Assembly (NCBI RefSeq): GCF_037154075.1
Contig: NZ_JBANRJ010000001.1
Span: 3,281,501-3,345,500, forward strand
Length of the DNA stretch: 64,000 bases
Direction of reading: 5' to 3'
Origin: Sphingobium aromaticiconvertens
GTDB lineage: Bacteria > Pseudomonadota > Alphaproteobacteria > Sphingomonadales > Sphingomonadaceae
Of the stretch, positions 50,361-59,349 are shown one piece after another. The notes below the pieces were generated by a model. That model had not been told where the DNA came from. It did not search any database and saw only the letters and a list, made by a program, of their open reading frames with translations. Each line of letters starts with the position of its first letter. Positions within the stretch are counted from its first letter, which is position 1. The translations under genes and the position numbers were made by a program.

Positions 50361-50763
50361 GATCGGCCGGCCCCAGTGCTTCGATGATGCGGCACTGGGC
50401 GACGGTCCCGCCATCGCAGGACAAGATGACCGCGCTCAGCTCGCGCCTAAGCGCGGTCAAGCCGGCAATCTTGCGATCGACCTCGCGCAGATGCTCGGTC
50501 GCGATCCGATCGACCGTCGCGCAATCGCGCGTGCGATCATCGGACAGGTCAAGCAAGGCGCGAACCTGCTCGATCGGGAAGCCGAGATCGCGCGCGCGTC
50601 GGATGAAGGACAGCCGTGCTAGGTCGCCGGGCAAGTAGGCCCGGTAATTACCACCCGTGCGTGCAGGCGGCGCTATCAGCCCGACCTTCTCATACCAGCG
50701 AATCGTCTCGACCTTAGTGCCCGTTGCTTCCGCGAGCTTTCCGATCGTCAGTTTCTCGACCAC
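50347..50763 (-). CDS. MerR-family metal-responsive regulator (CadR/PbrR-like)
   Basis: The 138-residue protein has the MerR helix-turn-helix (LTIGKLAEATGTKVETIRWY) at the N-terminus, a long dimer helix and a C-terminal metal-binding region with three cysteines (DRTRDCATVDR; LSCDGGTVAQC). Spacing is closer to CadR/PbrR/ZntR than to CueR. GTG 50763 is used because the longer frame (50808) runs through the operator. It is divergent from the CDF gene at 50833. Confidence 0.85.
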   Translation of the reverse strand: MVEKLTIGKLAEATGTKVETIRWYEKVGLIAPPARTGGNYRAYLPGDLARLSFIRRARDLGFPIEQVRALLDLSDDRTRDCATVDRIATEHLREVDRKIAGLTALRRELSAVILSCDGGTVAQCRIIEALGPADPIAC

Positions 50764-50768
50764 GGCCC

Positions 50769-50800
50769 TTGACCCTCTAGCGACTACAGGGTGCATATAG
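50769..50800 (+). promoter_or_regulatory. MerR-type promoter with CadR-like operator
   Basis: The -35 TTGACC and the -10 region CATATA/ATATAG are separated by an overlong 19-20 bp spacer that contains the dyad ACCCT-CTAGCGACTAC-AGGGT (50772-50792). This is the classic MerR-family arrangement and closely resembles CadR/PbrR operators. It drives the plus-strand CDF gene and downstream czc genes. Confidence 0.85.
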
Positions 50801-50832
50801 GCTGTCATGTTGATTCGGTCGAGGTGACGATC

Positions 50833-51492
50833 ATGGCCTGCACGAGCTGCCCATCGGACAAGGGCGGCACTCTCAACGACCCCAAGTGGCGGCGCGCGCT
50901 ATGGATCGCGCTGGCGGTCAACGGGAGCATGTTCGCAATCGAGATGGTGGCGGGCATCGCCGGCGGATCGAAGGCGCTGCAAGCCGACGCGCTCGACTTT
51001 TTCGGTGATGCCGCCAACTACGCGATTAGCTTGGGCGTCGCTGGCATGGCGCTCGCATGGCGTGCGCGGGCCGCGTTGCTCAAGGGCGCGACGCTTGCCG
51101 TGCTCGGGCTCTACGTGCTTCTCGCCACAGCTTGGGGGATGTTGCACGGTGCCGCACCCCAGTCCGAAATCATGGGCGTGATCGGCGTCGCGGCACTGCT
51201 CGCGAACGGCGGGGTAGCGTTGATGCTTTACCGATTCCGAACGGGCGACGCGAACATGCGCTCGGTCTGGATTTGCTCGCGCAACGATGCGATCGGCAAC
51301 GTCGCCGTTGTGCTTGCAGCGGCGGGCGTGTTCGGGACCGGCACGGCATGGCCCGACCTGATCGTGGCGGCGTTGATGGCATTTCTCGGATTGTGGGGCG
51401 GGTTTCAAATCATCGCTCAGGCCCGCGCGGAACTCCGCGCGACCGGCACGCCGCGGACGTCTGCCCTACAACCGTTACAGCAAAGTCGATAG
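50833..51492 (+). CDS. Cation transporter of the CDF superfamily
   Basis: The 219-residue protein starts MACTSCPSDKGGTLNDPKWR. Its N-terminal cysteines (CTSC) may bind metal. Five to six membrane helices follow, with the CDF-type site ALQADALDFFGDAANYAISL in helix 2 and SRNDAIGNVAVVLAAAG in helix 5. It lacks the C-terminal cytoplasmic domain. It is directly behind the MerR-type promoter, so it is probably a Zn/Cd (or Pb) exporter. GAGGTG precedes ATG 50833. Confidence 0.85.
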   Translation: MACTSCPSDKGGTLNDPKWRRALWIALAVNGSMFAIEMVAGIAGGSKALQADALDFFGDAANYAISLGVAGMALAWRARAALLKGATLAVLGLYVLLATAWGMLHGAAPQSEIMGVIGVAALLANGGVALMLYRFRTGDANMRSVWICSRNDAIGNVAVVLAAAGVFGTGTAWPDLIVAALMAFLGLWGGFQIIAQARAELRATGTPRTSALQPLQQSR

Positions 51493-51509
51493 CTGCTAGG
51501 AGGCTCGCG

Positions 51510-51845
51510 ATGCACCGATTGTCCGCCCTGTTCCTCTGCCTGATGCTCGCCCTATCATTGGGGCTGGGATCGGCCGCGCGCGCCACGGAAGGCGACGCGT
51601 GCATTGAGGTCACGGCGGCGGCGGAGCTGGGACATGTTGCCGACGATGCCGATCAGGTTCCGGCGGACAGCGAAAAGGGCTACCCGCACCATCACGCGGG
51701 TTGCCACGGCCACTGTGTCGGATTGCCGATGACGACGGAGTCCGCTGCTTCTCATGCCGCGGCGAGCATGCCCCGTGAAGGCTTCGATGAAAGCCCCTTG
51801 GCGTGCGGCTTGGCTCACCCCGCGCTCCGACCACCAATAGCCTGA
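51510..51845 (+). CDS. His/Cys-rich periplasmic protein preceding czcCBA copy 2
   Basis: The 111-residue protein has a signal peptide (LFLCLMLALSLGLGSAARA) and a metal-ligand cluster (YPHHHAGCHGHCVGLP). It sits in the czcI position just before czcC, as does the protein at 40841-41269 before the other czc operon, but the two share little sequence. ATG 51510 is preceded by AGGAGG. Confidence 0.65.
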   Translation: MHRLSALFLCLMLALSLGLGSAARATEGDACIEVTAAAELGHVADDADQVPADSEKGYPHHHAGCHGHCVGLPMTTESAASHAAASMPREGFDESPLACGLAHPALRPPIA

Positions 51846-51909
51846 CCGAGTCCTAGCACCCGCCGACATCACCGCGCGGGGTTCGAGGTTCGTCAGGAGT
51901 ATTCCACCC

Positions 51910-53169
51910 ATGCATCGTATCATTGCGGCCTTTTTGGCCGCTGCGTCGTGCGCGTCGCTCGCGCAGGCGCAGACGGCACCCATTGCCAGTCCGGTCGCGC
52001 AGCTCACTTTGGAGCGCGCACTGGAGCTGGCGGGGGCCGTCGCCCCATCCATAGAGGCCGCATCCGCCAGCGTGCGTGCGGCCGAGGCGGCGCGTACCGT
52101 CGCCGGCTATCGGCCGAACCCCACGATCGTTGCCGAAACCGAGAATGTCGTCGGCTCCGGTCAGTATCGGGGCTTACGCAGCGCCGAGACGACGGCCGGC
52201 CTAGAGCTCCCGATTGAACTCGGGGGCAAGCGCTCCGCCCGCGTGGCAGTCGCTGACGCAGTGAGCGACCGCGCCCGGATCGGCGCGGCGCTGGCGACGG
52301 CCGATCTACGACTTGCGATCACCCAAGCCTATATCGAGGCGGTCGCGGCCGAGCGGCGCGTTGTAACGGCGCGCGAGCAGGCCGAAATTGCCCGCGAGGC
52401 GTTACGCGCTGCGACGGTTCGCGTGCGGGCGGGCCGAGCCTCCCCAATCGAGCAGCAGCGCGCGGACGTGCTCCGCATCAATGCGGAAGCCACGGAGGAA
52501 CGCGCCGAGCGGCTGACGATTGTCGCGCGCGACAATCTCGCGCGCCGCATCGGTCAGCCTGTATCGGGACCCCTCGACCTCGCATGGTTCGACCGGGTGG
52601 AGGGCTATGGCCCGGCGCTTCGCGTTGCGCCTGCTGGTACGCTCGCACTTGCCGCGGCGCAGGCCGACGTGGCGACTGCTACCGCCCAGGTGCGGCTCGC
52701 TCGCGCGCAGCGCGTCCCCGACGTGACGGTAAGCGCGAGCGCGCGCCGGCTGGAGGAGACCAACGACGTTGCCGCGGTATTTGGGGTCTCCGTGCCGTTC
52801 CCCGTGTTCAATCGGGGGGGCGCGGCCGTGACCCAGGCGAATGCCGAGCGCGACCAGGCCGAGGCGTTGCGCCGCGCGGCCGAGCTGGACACGGCGCAGG
52901 CGCTCGCGAACGCCGAGGCCGAAGTAGCGAACGCCGCCACGACCGCCCGCGCCGCAAGCGGCCCCGCGCTGGCGGCGGCGCAGGAGGCCGCGCGTATCGC
53001 GCGCATCGGCTATCGCGAGGGCAAGTTCGGCCAGCTCGACCTACTCGATGCTGAGCGCACGCTTTCCGAAACCCGCACGGCCGCGATCGACGCGCTCGCC
53101 GCCTACCGCGACGCCCAGGCTCATCGGAACCGTCTAGCGACGGCCGCGCCCGACCTTTCGAGGAACTGA
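51910..53169 (+). CDS. czcC: CzcC-type outer-membrane efflux protein (copy 2)
   Basis: The 419-residue TolC-family protein has a signal peptide (FLAAASCASLAQAQ). The CzcC landmarks GYRPNPTIVAETENVVGSG and ELPIELGGKRSARVAVAD are present, with long helical repeats rich in alanine and arginine. It opens the second czcCBA unit; the gap to czcB is 4 bases. Confidence 0.9.
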   Translation: MHRIIAAFLAAASCASLAQAQTAPIASPVAQLTLERALELAGAVAPSIEAASASVRAAEAARTVAGYRPNPTIVAETENVVGSGQYRGLRSAETTAGLELPIELGGKRSARVAVADAVSDRARIGAALATADLRLAITQAYIEAVAAERRVVTAREQAEIAREALRAATVRVRAGRASPIEQQRADVLRINAEATEERAERLTIVARDNLARRIGQPVSGPLDLAWFDRVEGYGPALRVAPAGTLALAAAQADVATATAQVRLARAQRVPDVTVSASARRLEETNDVAAVFGVSVPFPVFNRGGAAVTQANAERDQAEALRRAAELDTAQALANAEAEVANAATTARAASGPALAAAQEAARIARIGYREGKFGQLDLLDAERTLSETRTAAIDALAAYRDAQAHRNRLATAAPDLSRN

Positions 53170-53173
53170 TTCC

Positions 53174-54358
53174 ATGATGACCACTGCCAAGCGGGCGACA
53201 TTGCCCGTCACCCTAGCCCTGTTGCTTACCGCGTGCGGCGGGGGCCAGGAGACCGGCAACGAGATTGCCGCCAACACAACCGAGGAAGTCGGCCACAACG
53301 AAGCAGAGGGCGCGCATGAGGGCGAGGCGGCGGCTCCCGAGGGTACGATCACGTTGACCTCCCGACAGATCGTCGCGGCCGGCATCCAGATCGAGCGGCC
53401 GAGCGTGGCGGGCGGCGGCGGGGTGCTGACGCTCCCCGCGACGATAGAGGGCGACCCGCAGGGGACGCAGGCCGTATCCGCCGCCATTGGCGGGCGGATC
53501 GTGTCGCTCACCCGCAACCTTGGACAGTCGATCGGCCGCGGTCAGACACTCGCCATCATCGAGAGCCGCGAGGCGGCATCCTTGAAGGCCGAAGTGGAGG
53601 CGGCGCGCGCGCGATCGGCGCTCGCGCAGTCCAACCTTCGCCGCGAGCAGCGACTGTTCGCCGAGCGCGTCTCCCCCGAGCAGGATCTGATCGCGGCGCG
53701 CACGGCCGCCACCGAGGCGAACATCGCGCTCCGTCTCGCGCAGCAGCAGGTAGCGGCGGCGGGCGGCGGCGGCGGCGCGCTCAATCGCATCGGCATCGCG
53801 TCGCCGATCGGCGGCCAGGTGATCGCGCGCCGCGTCGTGCTGGGGCAGACGGTCGCGGCCGACGCCGAGCTGTTCCGGGTCGCGAACCTGTCCCAGGTGG
53901 CGGTGACGGTCTCCCTATCCCCCGCCGATGCCGGCCTGGTCCGGCCGGGATCGCCAGTAGCGATCACCGCCGGGGGGCGTCGCTCGACCGCCCGCGTCAG
54001 CTTCGTATCGCCGGTGCTGGACGAAACCACGCGCCAGGTGCCCGTCATCGCGTTAGTCGACAACCGCGCAGGCCAATGGCGCGTCGGCGAGCCGGTTACG
54101 GCCGCGATCCAACTCCCCGGTGCCGGCAGCGGCACCGTGACCGTGCCGGCCGCGGCCGTGCAGTCGATCGAGAACCGATCGGTGGTCTTCGTGCGGACGC
54201 CCACGGGCTTCAAGGCGACCCCCGTCGTGGTCGGGCAGGCCAGCGGATCGAATGTCGTCATCACGTCCGGACTGACCGGCCGCGAGGAGATCGCAGGCAC
54301 GGGCACCTTCACCCTCAAGGCCGAACTCGGAAAAGGTGAAGCGGAGCACGAGGACTAA
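53174..54358 (+). CDS. czcB: CzcB-type membrane-fusion lipoprotein (copy 2)
   Basis: The 394-residue protein has a lipoprotein signal (LALLLTACGGG), an acidic and His-containing linker (EEVGHNEAEGAHEGEAAA), then the adaptor core (ISAAIGGRI-like half; IGIASPIGGQVIARRVVLGQ) split by an alpha-hairpin. It lacks the extra N-terminal domain of copy 1, so the two czc units are not recent duplicates. It lies 3 bases before czcA. Confidence 0.9.
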   Translation: MMTTAKRATLPVTLALLLTACGGGQETGNEIAANTTEEVGHNEAEGAHEGEAAAPEGTITLTSRQIVAAGIQIERPSVAGGGGVLTLPATIEGDPQGTQAVSAAIGGRIVSLTRNLGQSIGRGQTLAIIESREAASLKAEVEAARARSALAQSNLRREQRLFAERVSPEQDLIAARTAATEANIALRLAQQQVAAAGGGGGALNRIGIASPIGGQVIARRVVLGQTVAADAELFRVANLSQVAVTVSLSPADAGLVRPGSPVAITAGGRRSTARVSFVSPVLDETTRQVPVIALVDNRAGQWRVGEPVTAAIQLPGAGSGTVTVPAAAVQSIENRSVVFVRTPTGFKATPVVVGQASGSNVVITSGLTGREEIAGTGTFTLKAELGKGEAEHED

Positions 54359-54361
54359 GCC

Positions 54362-57300
54362 ATGATCGACCGTATCGTCACCTTCTCAGTCGAGCGGCGC
54401 TGGTTCGTCCTGCTCGTCACAGCCATCGCCGCGATCATTGGGGGATGGGCACTCGCCCGCCTGCCCATCGACGCGGTTCCCGACATCACCAACAATCAGG
54501 TGCAGATCAACGTCCGCGCGCCTTCCCTCTCCCCCGAGCTGGTGGAGAAGCAGGTTGCGTTCCCGATCGAAACAGCGCTCGCCGGCGTGCCCGGCCTTGA
54601 GAATACCCGGTCGCTCAGCCGCAACGGTTTCGCCCAGGTGACGGCCGTGTTCAGCGAGGGCACCGATATCTACTTCGCCCGTCAGCAGGTAGCCGAGCGG
54701 CTACGCACCGCCGAGGAGAACTTGCCCTCCGGCGCGGTCCCCGAAATGGGGCCGATCGCGACCGGCTTGGGCGAGGTCTATATGTGGACCGTCCGCCTTG
54801 CGCATAGACCGGAGGACAAGCACAGGGCCGGGCAGCCCGGCATCCAGCCGGACGGCAGCTATATCACCCCCGAGGGCGAACGGCTGACCACCCAGGCCGA
54901 GCAGGCAACCTATCTCCGAACGGTTCAGGACTGGATCGTCACTCCGCTCCTGAAGAACACGGAAGGGCTCGCCGGCATCGATACGATTGGCGGCTATGTG
55001 AAGCAATATCAGGTCGTCCCCGACATGCAGCGGCTGGCGGCCCTCCGCTTGAGCTTGGACAACCTCGCGAACGCCTTGGAGCAGAACAACACGGGCGTCG
55101 GCGCCGGTGTCGTGGACCGCAACGGCGAGGGGCTGGCGGTGCGCTCGGATGCCCGCATCGCGGACGCGAGCGAACTGGCGCGCACCGTCGTTGCGACCCG
55201 CGAGGGCGTGCCCATCCTCTTGAATCAGGTCGCGACCGTGAAGATCGGTCAGGCGATCCGGATGGGTTCCGCTTCCGAGAACGGCCGCGAGGTGGTCGTC
55301 GGCACCGCGGTCATGCGGATCGGCGAGAATAGCCGCGCCGTGGCTTCGGCCGTCGCCGACCGCCTGGAGGAGATCAACGCCTCGCTTCCCACCGACGTGA
55401 TCGTGCAGCCGGTCCTTGATCGTACCGCCCTCGTCAACTCGACGATCAAAACGGTTGCGAAGAACCTCTCCGAAGGCGCGCTCCTCGTCATTGTCGTGCT
55501 GTTCCTGTTACTCGGTAACTTCCGCGCGGCGATGATCGCGGCCTTGGTCATCCCAATCACCATGCTGCTGACCAGCTTCGGGATGCTTCGGGGCGGCGTG
55601 TCGGCGAACCTGATGAGCTTGGGCGCACTCGACTTCGGCCTGATCGTCGACGGCGCGGTCATCATTGTGGAGAACGCGCTACGGCGCATCGGCGAGCGCC
55701 AGCACCATAAGGGTCGGCTGCTCGACTTGGACGAGCGCCTGTCGGTGATTGCGAGCGCGGCGCGCGAGATGATCCGCCCGTCCGTGTACGGCCAGGCTAT
55801 CATCATTCTCGTCTATGTGCCGCTGCTCACGCTTTCCGGGGTGGAGGGTAAGACGTTCACGCCGATGGCGCTGACCGTCATCATCGCGCTCGCCTTCGCG
55901 TTCGTCCTGTCGCTGACCTTCGTGCCCGCCATGCTCGCAATCTGGCTCAGCAAGCCGGTCGATGAAAAGGAAGGCCGGATCATGACGTGGCTAAAAGCGC
56001 GCTACGAGCCCGGCCTTACCCAAGCGATGCGCCGACCGACGATGACGGTGGGTGTCGCGATTGGCGCGTTCCTGCTCGCGATCGGGGCCTATAGCAGCTT
56101 GGGCCAGGAGTTCCTGCCGCAGCTCGATGAAGGCGACGTACTCGTCCAGGCGCTCCGCATTCCCGGCACGTCGGTTGAACAGGCTCAGACGATGCAGTTC
56201 CAGGTGGAAAAGGCCGTAGCAGCCGTGCCCGAGGTCCGGTTTGTGTTCTCGAAAACGGGCACGGCCGAGTTGGCGTCGGACCCCATGCCGCCCAACGTGT
56301 CGGACACCTTCATCATCATGAAGCCGCGTGACGCGTGGCCCGACCCGAAACTTGCCAAGGTCGAGCTGGTGGAGAAGATCGAGGCGGCGTTGTCGGTGCT
56401 TCCCGGCAATGCCTACGAGATCACCCAGCCGATCCAGATGCGGTTCAACGAGCTGATCGCGGGCGTCCGCAGCGATGTAGCGGTCAAGGTGTTCGGCGAT
56501 GACTTCGCGCAGATGACCGCGACCGCCAATCAGATCGCGGGCATCCTCCGAGACGTGGAGGGAGCCGCCGACGTGAAGGTGGAGCAGACCGAAGGACTCC
56601 CCATGCTCGACATTCGGCCGAACCGAGACGCGATGGCGCGGTTGGGGATCACCGCGCGCGCGATGCAGGACACGGTCGCCGCCGCAATTGGCGGGCGCGA
56701 CGCTGGCATGATCTTCGAGGGCGACCGGCGGTTCGCGGTGACGATCCGGTTGGGCGACGCGCAGCGGGCGAATTTCGAGACGCTAGGCCAAGTGCCGGTG
56801 CCGACCCCCGACGGCGCGTTCGTGCCGCTGGCGAGCGTCGCCGACATTGTGGTGACGGAAGGCCCGAACCAGATCAGCCGCGAGAACGGCAAGCGCCGCG
56901 TCGTGGTGCAGGCGAACGTGCGCGGACGCGACGTGACGAGCGTTGTCGCCGACGCGCAGGCGAAGATTAGCCAACAGGTCCGTTTGCCGGCCGGCACCTA
57001 TCTCGAATGGGGCGGCGCGTTCGAAAACCTGGCGTCCGCGCGCGCGCGGCTGGCGCTGGTCGTGCCGGCCTGCTTCGCGCTTATCCTGCTCTTGCTCTAC
57101 GGGGCGCTCGGCAGCGTCCGCGAGGCGGCGATCGTCTTCACGGGCGTGCCCTTGGCGCTGGTGGGCGGCGCGCTCGCGTTATTCCTGAGGGGGATGCCAT
57201 TCTCCATATCGGCGGCGGTGGGGTTCATCGCCCTGTCGGGCATCGCGGTCCTGAACGGACTTGTGATGGTCACGTCGATTCAGGACTTGATGGCGCGGGG

Positions 57301-57586
57301 CATGGCGCGCGCCCAGGCGGCGCATGAAGGCGCGATCGCCCGGCTCAGGCCCGTGGTGATGACCGCGCTCGTCGCCTCGCTCGGCTTCGTACCGATGGCG
57401 CTTGCTACCGGCGCGGGAGCTGAAGTCCAGAAACCGCTCGCCACGGTGGTGATCGGCGGACTCATATCCGCCACCCTGCTCACCCTGTTCGTGCTGCCGA
57501 CCCTCTATGCCCGGTTCGGCAGGCGCGAAGCTCCCGTACCCTCGGCCGACTACTCCTCTCCTTCCGCGTCTTTGGCATCGGAGTGA
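54362..57586 (+). CDS. czcA: CzcA-type heavy-metal RND pump (copy 2)
   Basis: The 1074-residue pump has the HME1 signature [35 protein letters not shown] near the N-terminus and EFLPQLDEGDVLVQALRIPG in the second periplasmic loop. It carries an insertion in the first periplasmic loop (RPEDKHRAGQPGIQPDGSYI) compared with copy 1. It should export Zn/Co/Cd with the CzcB and CzcC encoded upstream. Confidence 0.93.
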   Translation: MIDRIVTFSVERRWFVLLVTAIAAIIGGWALARLPIDAVPDITNNQVQINVRAPSLSPELVEKQVAFPIETALAGVPGLENTRSLSRNGFAQVTAVFSEGTDIYFARQQVAERLRTAEENLPSGAVPEMGPIATGLGEVYMWTVRLAHRPEDKHRAGQPGIQPDGSYITPEGERLTTQAEQATYLRTVQDWIVTPLLKNTEGLAGIDTIGGYVKQYQVVPDMQRLAALRLSLDNLANALEQNNTGVGAGVVDRNGEGLAVRSDARIADASELARTVVATREGVPILLNQVATVKIGQAIRMGSASENGREVVVGTAVMRIGENSRAVASAVADRLEEINASLPTDVIVQPVLDRTALVNSTIKTVAKNLSEGALLVIVVLFLLLGNFRAAMIAALVIPITMLLTSFGMLRGGVSANLMSLGALDFGLIVDGAVIIVENALRRIGERQHHKGRLLDLDERLSVIASAAREMIRPSVYGQAIIILVYVPLLTLSGVEGKTFTPMALTVIIALAFAFVLSLTFVPAMLAIWLSKPVDEKEGRIMTWLKARYEPGLTQAMRRPTMTVGVAIGAFLLAIGAYSSLGQEFLPQLDEGDVLVQALRIPGTSVEQAQTMQFQVEKAVAAVPEVRFVFSKTGTAELASDPMPPNVSDTFIIMKPRDAWPDPKLAKVELVEKIEAALSVLPGNAYEITQPIQMRFNELIAGVRSDVAVKVFGDDFAQMTATANQIAGILRDVEGAADVKVEQTEGLPMLDIRPNRDAMARLGITARAMQDTVAAAIGGRDAGMIFEGDRRFAVTIRLGDAQRANFETLGQVPVPTPDGAFVPLASVADIVVTEGPNQISRENGKRRVVVQANVRGRDVTSVVADAQAKISQQVRLPAGTYLEWGGAFENLASARARLALVVPACFALILLLLYGALGSVREAAIVFTGVPLALVGGALALFLRGMPFSISAAVGFIALSGIAVLNGLVMVTSIQDLMARGMARAQAAHEGAIARLRPVVMTALVASLGFVPMALATGAGAEVQKPLATVVIGGLISATLLTLFVLPTLYARFGRREAPVPSADYSSPSASLASE

Positions 57587-57590
57587 CGGC

Positions 57591-58211
57591 ATGAGCGAGG
57601 AAAGTTTCAAGCTCGACACGGCCGACAAGCGCCGGACGCTCTGGATCGTCCTTCTGCTCAATCTCGCCCTCGCGGCGGGGTTTGGCGTGACGGGCGTGCT
57701 AGCTGATTCGAGCGCGTTGATCGCCAACGGCCTCGACAACGCTTCCGATGCCATCGTCTATGTCATCAGCTTGCTCGCGCTGGCCCGTTCGCCCAAATGG
57801 AAGCGGGGAGCGGCGATCACGTCGGGAGTGCTGCTCCTGGTGTTCGCCGCGGGCGTGCTGTTCGACGCGGGCCGGCGCTACTTCACCGGCAGCGAGCCAA
57901 TCGGCCCCACCATGATCGGCATGGCGATCGTCGCGGCAATCGTGAACGGTCTGTGCCTGTGGTTGTTGAAGCGGTTGCGCGAGCCGGACGTGAACCTTCG
58001 TGCGGCAACTACCTTCAGCTTCAACGATTTCATATCGAACGGGGGCATTGTGGTCGCCGGTGGGATCGTGATTTGGACGGGTCAAAACTGGCCGGATCTG
58101 GTGCTCGGCGTCGCGGTCGCCTGTATCGCTATCAAGGGCGGCATCACAATTCTGAAGGACGCCCGCTCCGATGCGATCGAAAGTAAGGAGCGCGCTCGGT
58201 TAACAAGTTGA
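57591..58211 (+). CDS. CDF superfamily cation transporter behind czcA
   Basis: The 206-residue protein starts MSEESFKLDTADKRRTLWIV. Its CDF metal-site helices are SALIANGLDNASDAIVYVIS and TFSFNDFISNGGIVVAGGI, in which the first-site histidine of zinc transporters is replaced by asparagine. It is 4 bases after czcA and closes the operon. A Zn/Cd/Co role is inferred from context. Confidence 0.85.
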   Translation: MSEESFKLDTADKRRTLWIVLLLNLALAAGFGVTGVLADSSALIANGLDNASDAIVYVISLLALARSPKWKRGAAITSGVLLLVFAAGVLFDAGRRYFTGSEPIGPTMIGMAIVAAIVNGLCLWLLKRLREPDVNLRAATTFSFNDFISNGGIVVAGGIVIWTGQNWPDLVLGVAVACIAIKGGITILKDARSDAIESKERARLTS

Positions 58212-58271
58212 GTTCATAGAGTTGCGATGGCGTAGCAAAGCTGACGAATATCGAACGACACAAAGACGACC

Positions 58272-58403
58272 TCAATCCGTATGCTCATGCCGGTGATGCA
58301 GGTCAGGATAGTGCGGATGGCCTTGGATCAGCCGGGCGGCATGGTGGTGGACGTGCAAATCGCCGGGTGGATCGTCCGTGCCTCCCTCCCTTTCTGGCTT
58401 CAA
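58272..58403 (-). CDS. Short His-rich peptide at the end of the copAB operon
   Basis: A 43-residue peptide can be read from a TTG overlapping the DUF411 stop: KPEREGGTDDPPGDLHVHHH, then ARLIQGHPHYPDLHHRHEHT. Ten of 43 residues are histidine. Frame bias and the dense ligand pattern suggest a real metal-binding peptide, but the TTG start lacks a ribosome binding site, so the start is uncertain. Confidence 0.45.
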   Translation of the reverse strand: MKPEREGGTDDPPGDLHVHHHAARLIQGHPHYPDLHHRHEHTD

Positions 58404-58840
58404 TAACGTGCGAAGATTTTCTGTCCGCTCGGCCCAAAAGCAACAACGCTGTAGGGCTGGCCTTTCATTCCCGGCACTTCCATGCCCGGCGAGCCGATCG
58501 GCATCCCGCCAACAGCGAGACCTTTGACACCCGCCGGACGCGTCGCGAGCGCCCGTTTCATATCGGCAATGGGTACATGCCCCTCGAACGCCATGCCGTC
58601 GATGATTGCGGTGTGGCAGGATGACAGCGCGGCTGGGACGCCAAGTCGGGTCTTCAGCCGAGCGCGGTTCGAATCGTCGACCATTCGCAAGTCGCGTTTG
58701 AATTGCACTTTCACCTGCTTGGCCCATTCTTCGCAGCAGCCGCAGCCGGGATCGCGATGAACCACAATGGGTTCAGTCGCCATCGCCACTGCGGGCAGCG
58801 CAAGCGCCAACGCGGTAGCGACCATGCGGATTGTTCTCAT
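58400..58840 (-). CDS. DUF411 periplasmic metal-binding protein
   Basis: The 146-residue protein has a signal peptide (TALALALPAVAMA) and the DUF411 motif HRDPGCGCCEEWAKQVK, plus GVPAALSSCHTAIIDGMAFE and GHVPIADMKRAL. DUF411 proteins accompany copper and silver resistance genes and probably bind Cu in the periplasm. It lies 30 bases after the DUF305 gene in the copAB transcript. Confidence 0.88.
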   Translation of the reverse strand: MRTIRMVATALALALPAVAMATEPIVVHRDPGCGCCEEWAKQVKVQFKRDLRMVDDSNRARLKTRLGVPAALSSCHTAIIDGMAFEGHVPIADMKRALATRPAGVKGLAVGGMPIGSPGMEVPGMKGQPYSVVAFGPSGQKIFARY

Positions 58841-58870
58841 CGGGCTTCTCCCATTTGAATTAAGCGCGAA

Positions 58871-59314
58871 TTATCGGCGCGACAGCATTGCTTCCATCTG
58901 CGCGATTTCTTCGCGCTGCGACGTGATGATCTCATCGCATAACGAGATCAGGGTGGGGTCGGTGAGCGAGGCCTGCTCGCACATCAGGATCGCGCCCGAA
59001 TGGTGCGGAATCATCGAGCGCAGGAACGCGGTATCATCGATCGTCGTCTGGGTGCGGATCAGCGCAAAGCTGCCGAAGAATGCGACGGCGGACCCGACAA
59101 GTAGCAGCGCATTGATTCGCTTCGACGGAAACATGTCGCGCATCGCGAGGGTCATGAGCACCACCATCGGCGCGACCATCATCAGCGTCATGTAGAACAT
59201 GTTGAGGTTGTTGTAGAAGCTCGACAGCCGGTCGATCATCACGAACATCACCAGATACATGATGACCCCGCTGATCACGGTTTGCAGTGCGAGGCTGCGA
59301 TAGGAACTCTTCAT
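58871..59314 (-). CDS. DUF305 domain membrane protein
   Basis: The 147-residue protein has three membrane helices rich in methionine (ISGVIMYLVMFVMI; MFYMTLMMVAPMVVLMTLAM; LLLVGSAVAFFGSFALI) followed by the DUF305 metal-ligand motif SMIPHHSGAILMCEQA and a C-terminal helix. It probably binds copper at the periplasmic face. AAGGAG precedes ATG 59314; it is 35 bases after copB. Confidence 0.85.
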   Translation of the reverse strand: MKSSYRSLALQTVISGVIMYLVMFVMIDRLSSFYNNLNMFYMTLMMVAPMVVLMTLAMRDMFPSKRINALLLVGSAVAFFGSFALIRTQTTIDDTAFLRSMIPHHSGAILMCEQASLTDPTLISLCDEIITSQREEIAQMEAMLSRR

Positions 59315-59349
59315 GGACACTCTCCTTGCCGTTCTCCCGGCTCGGACGC

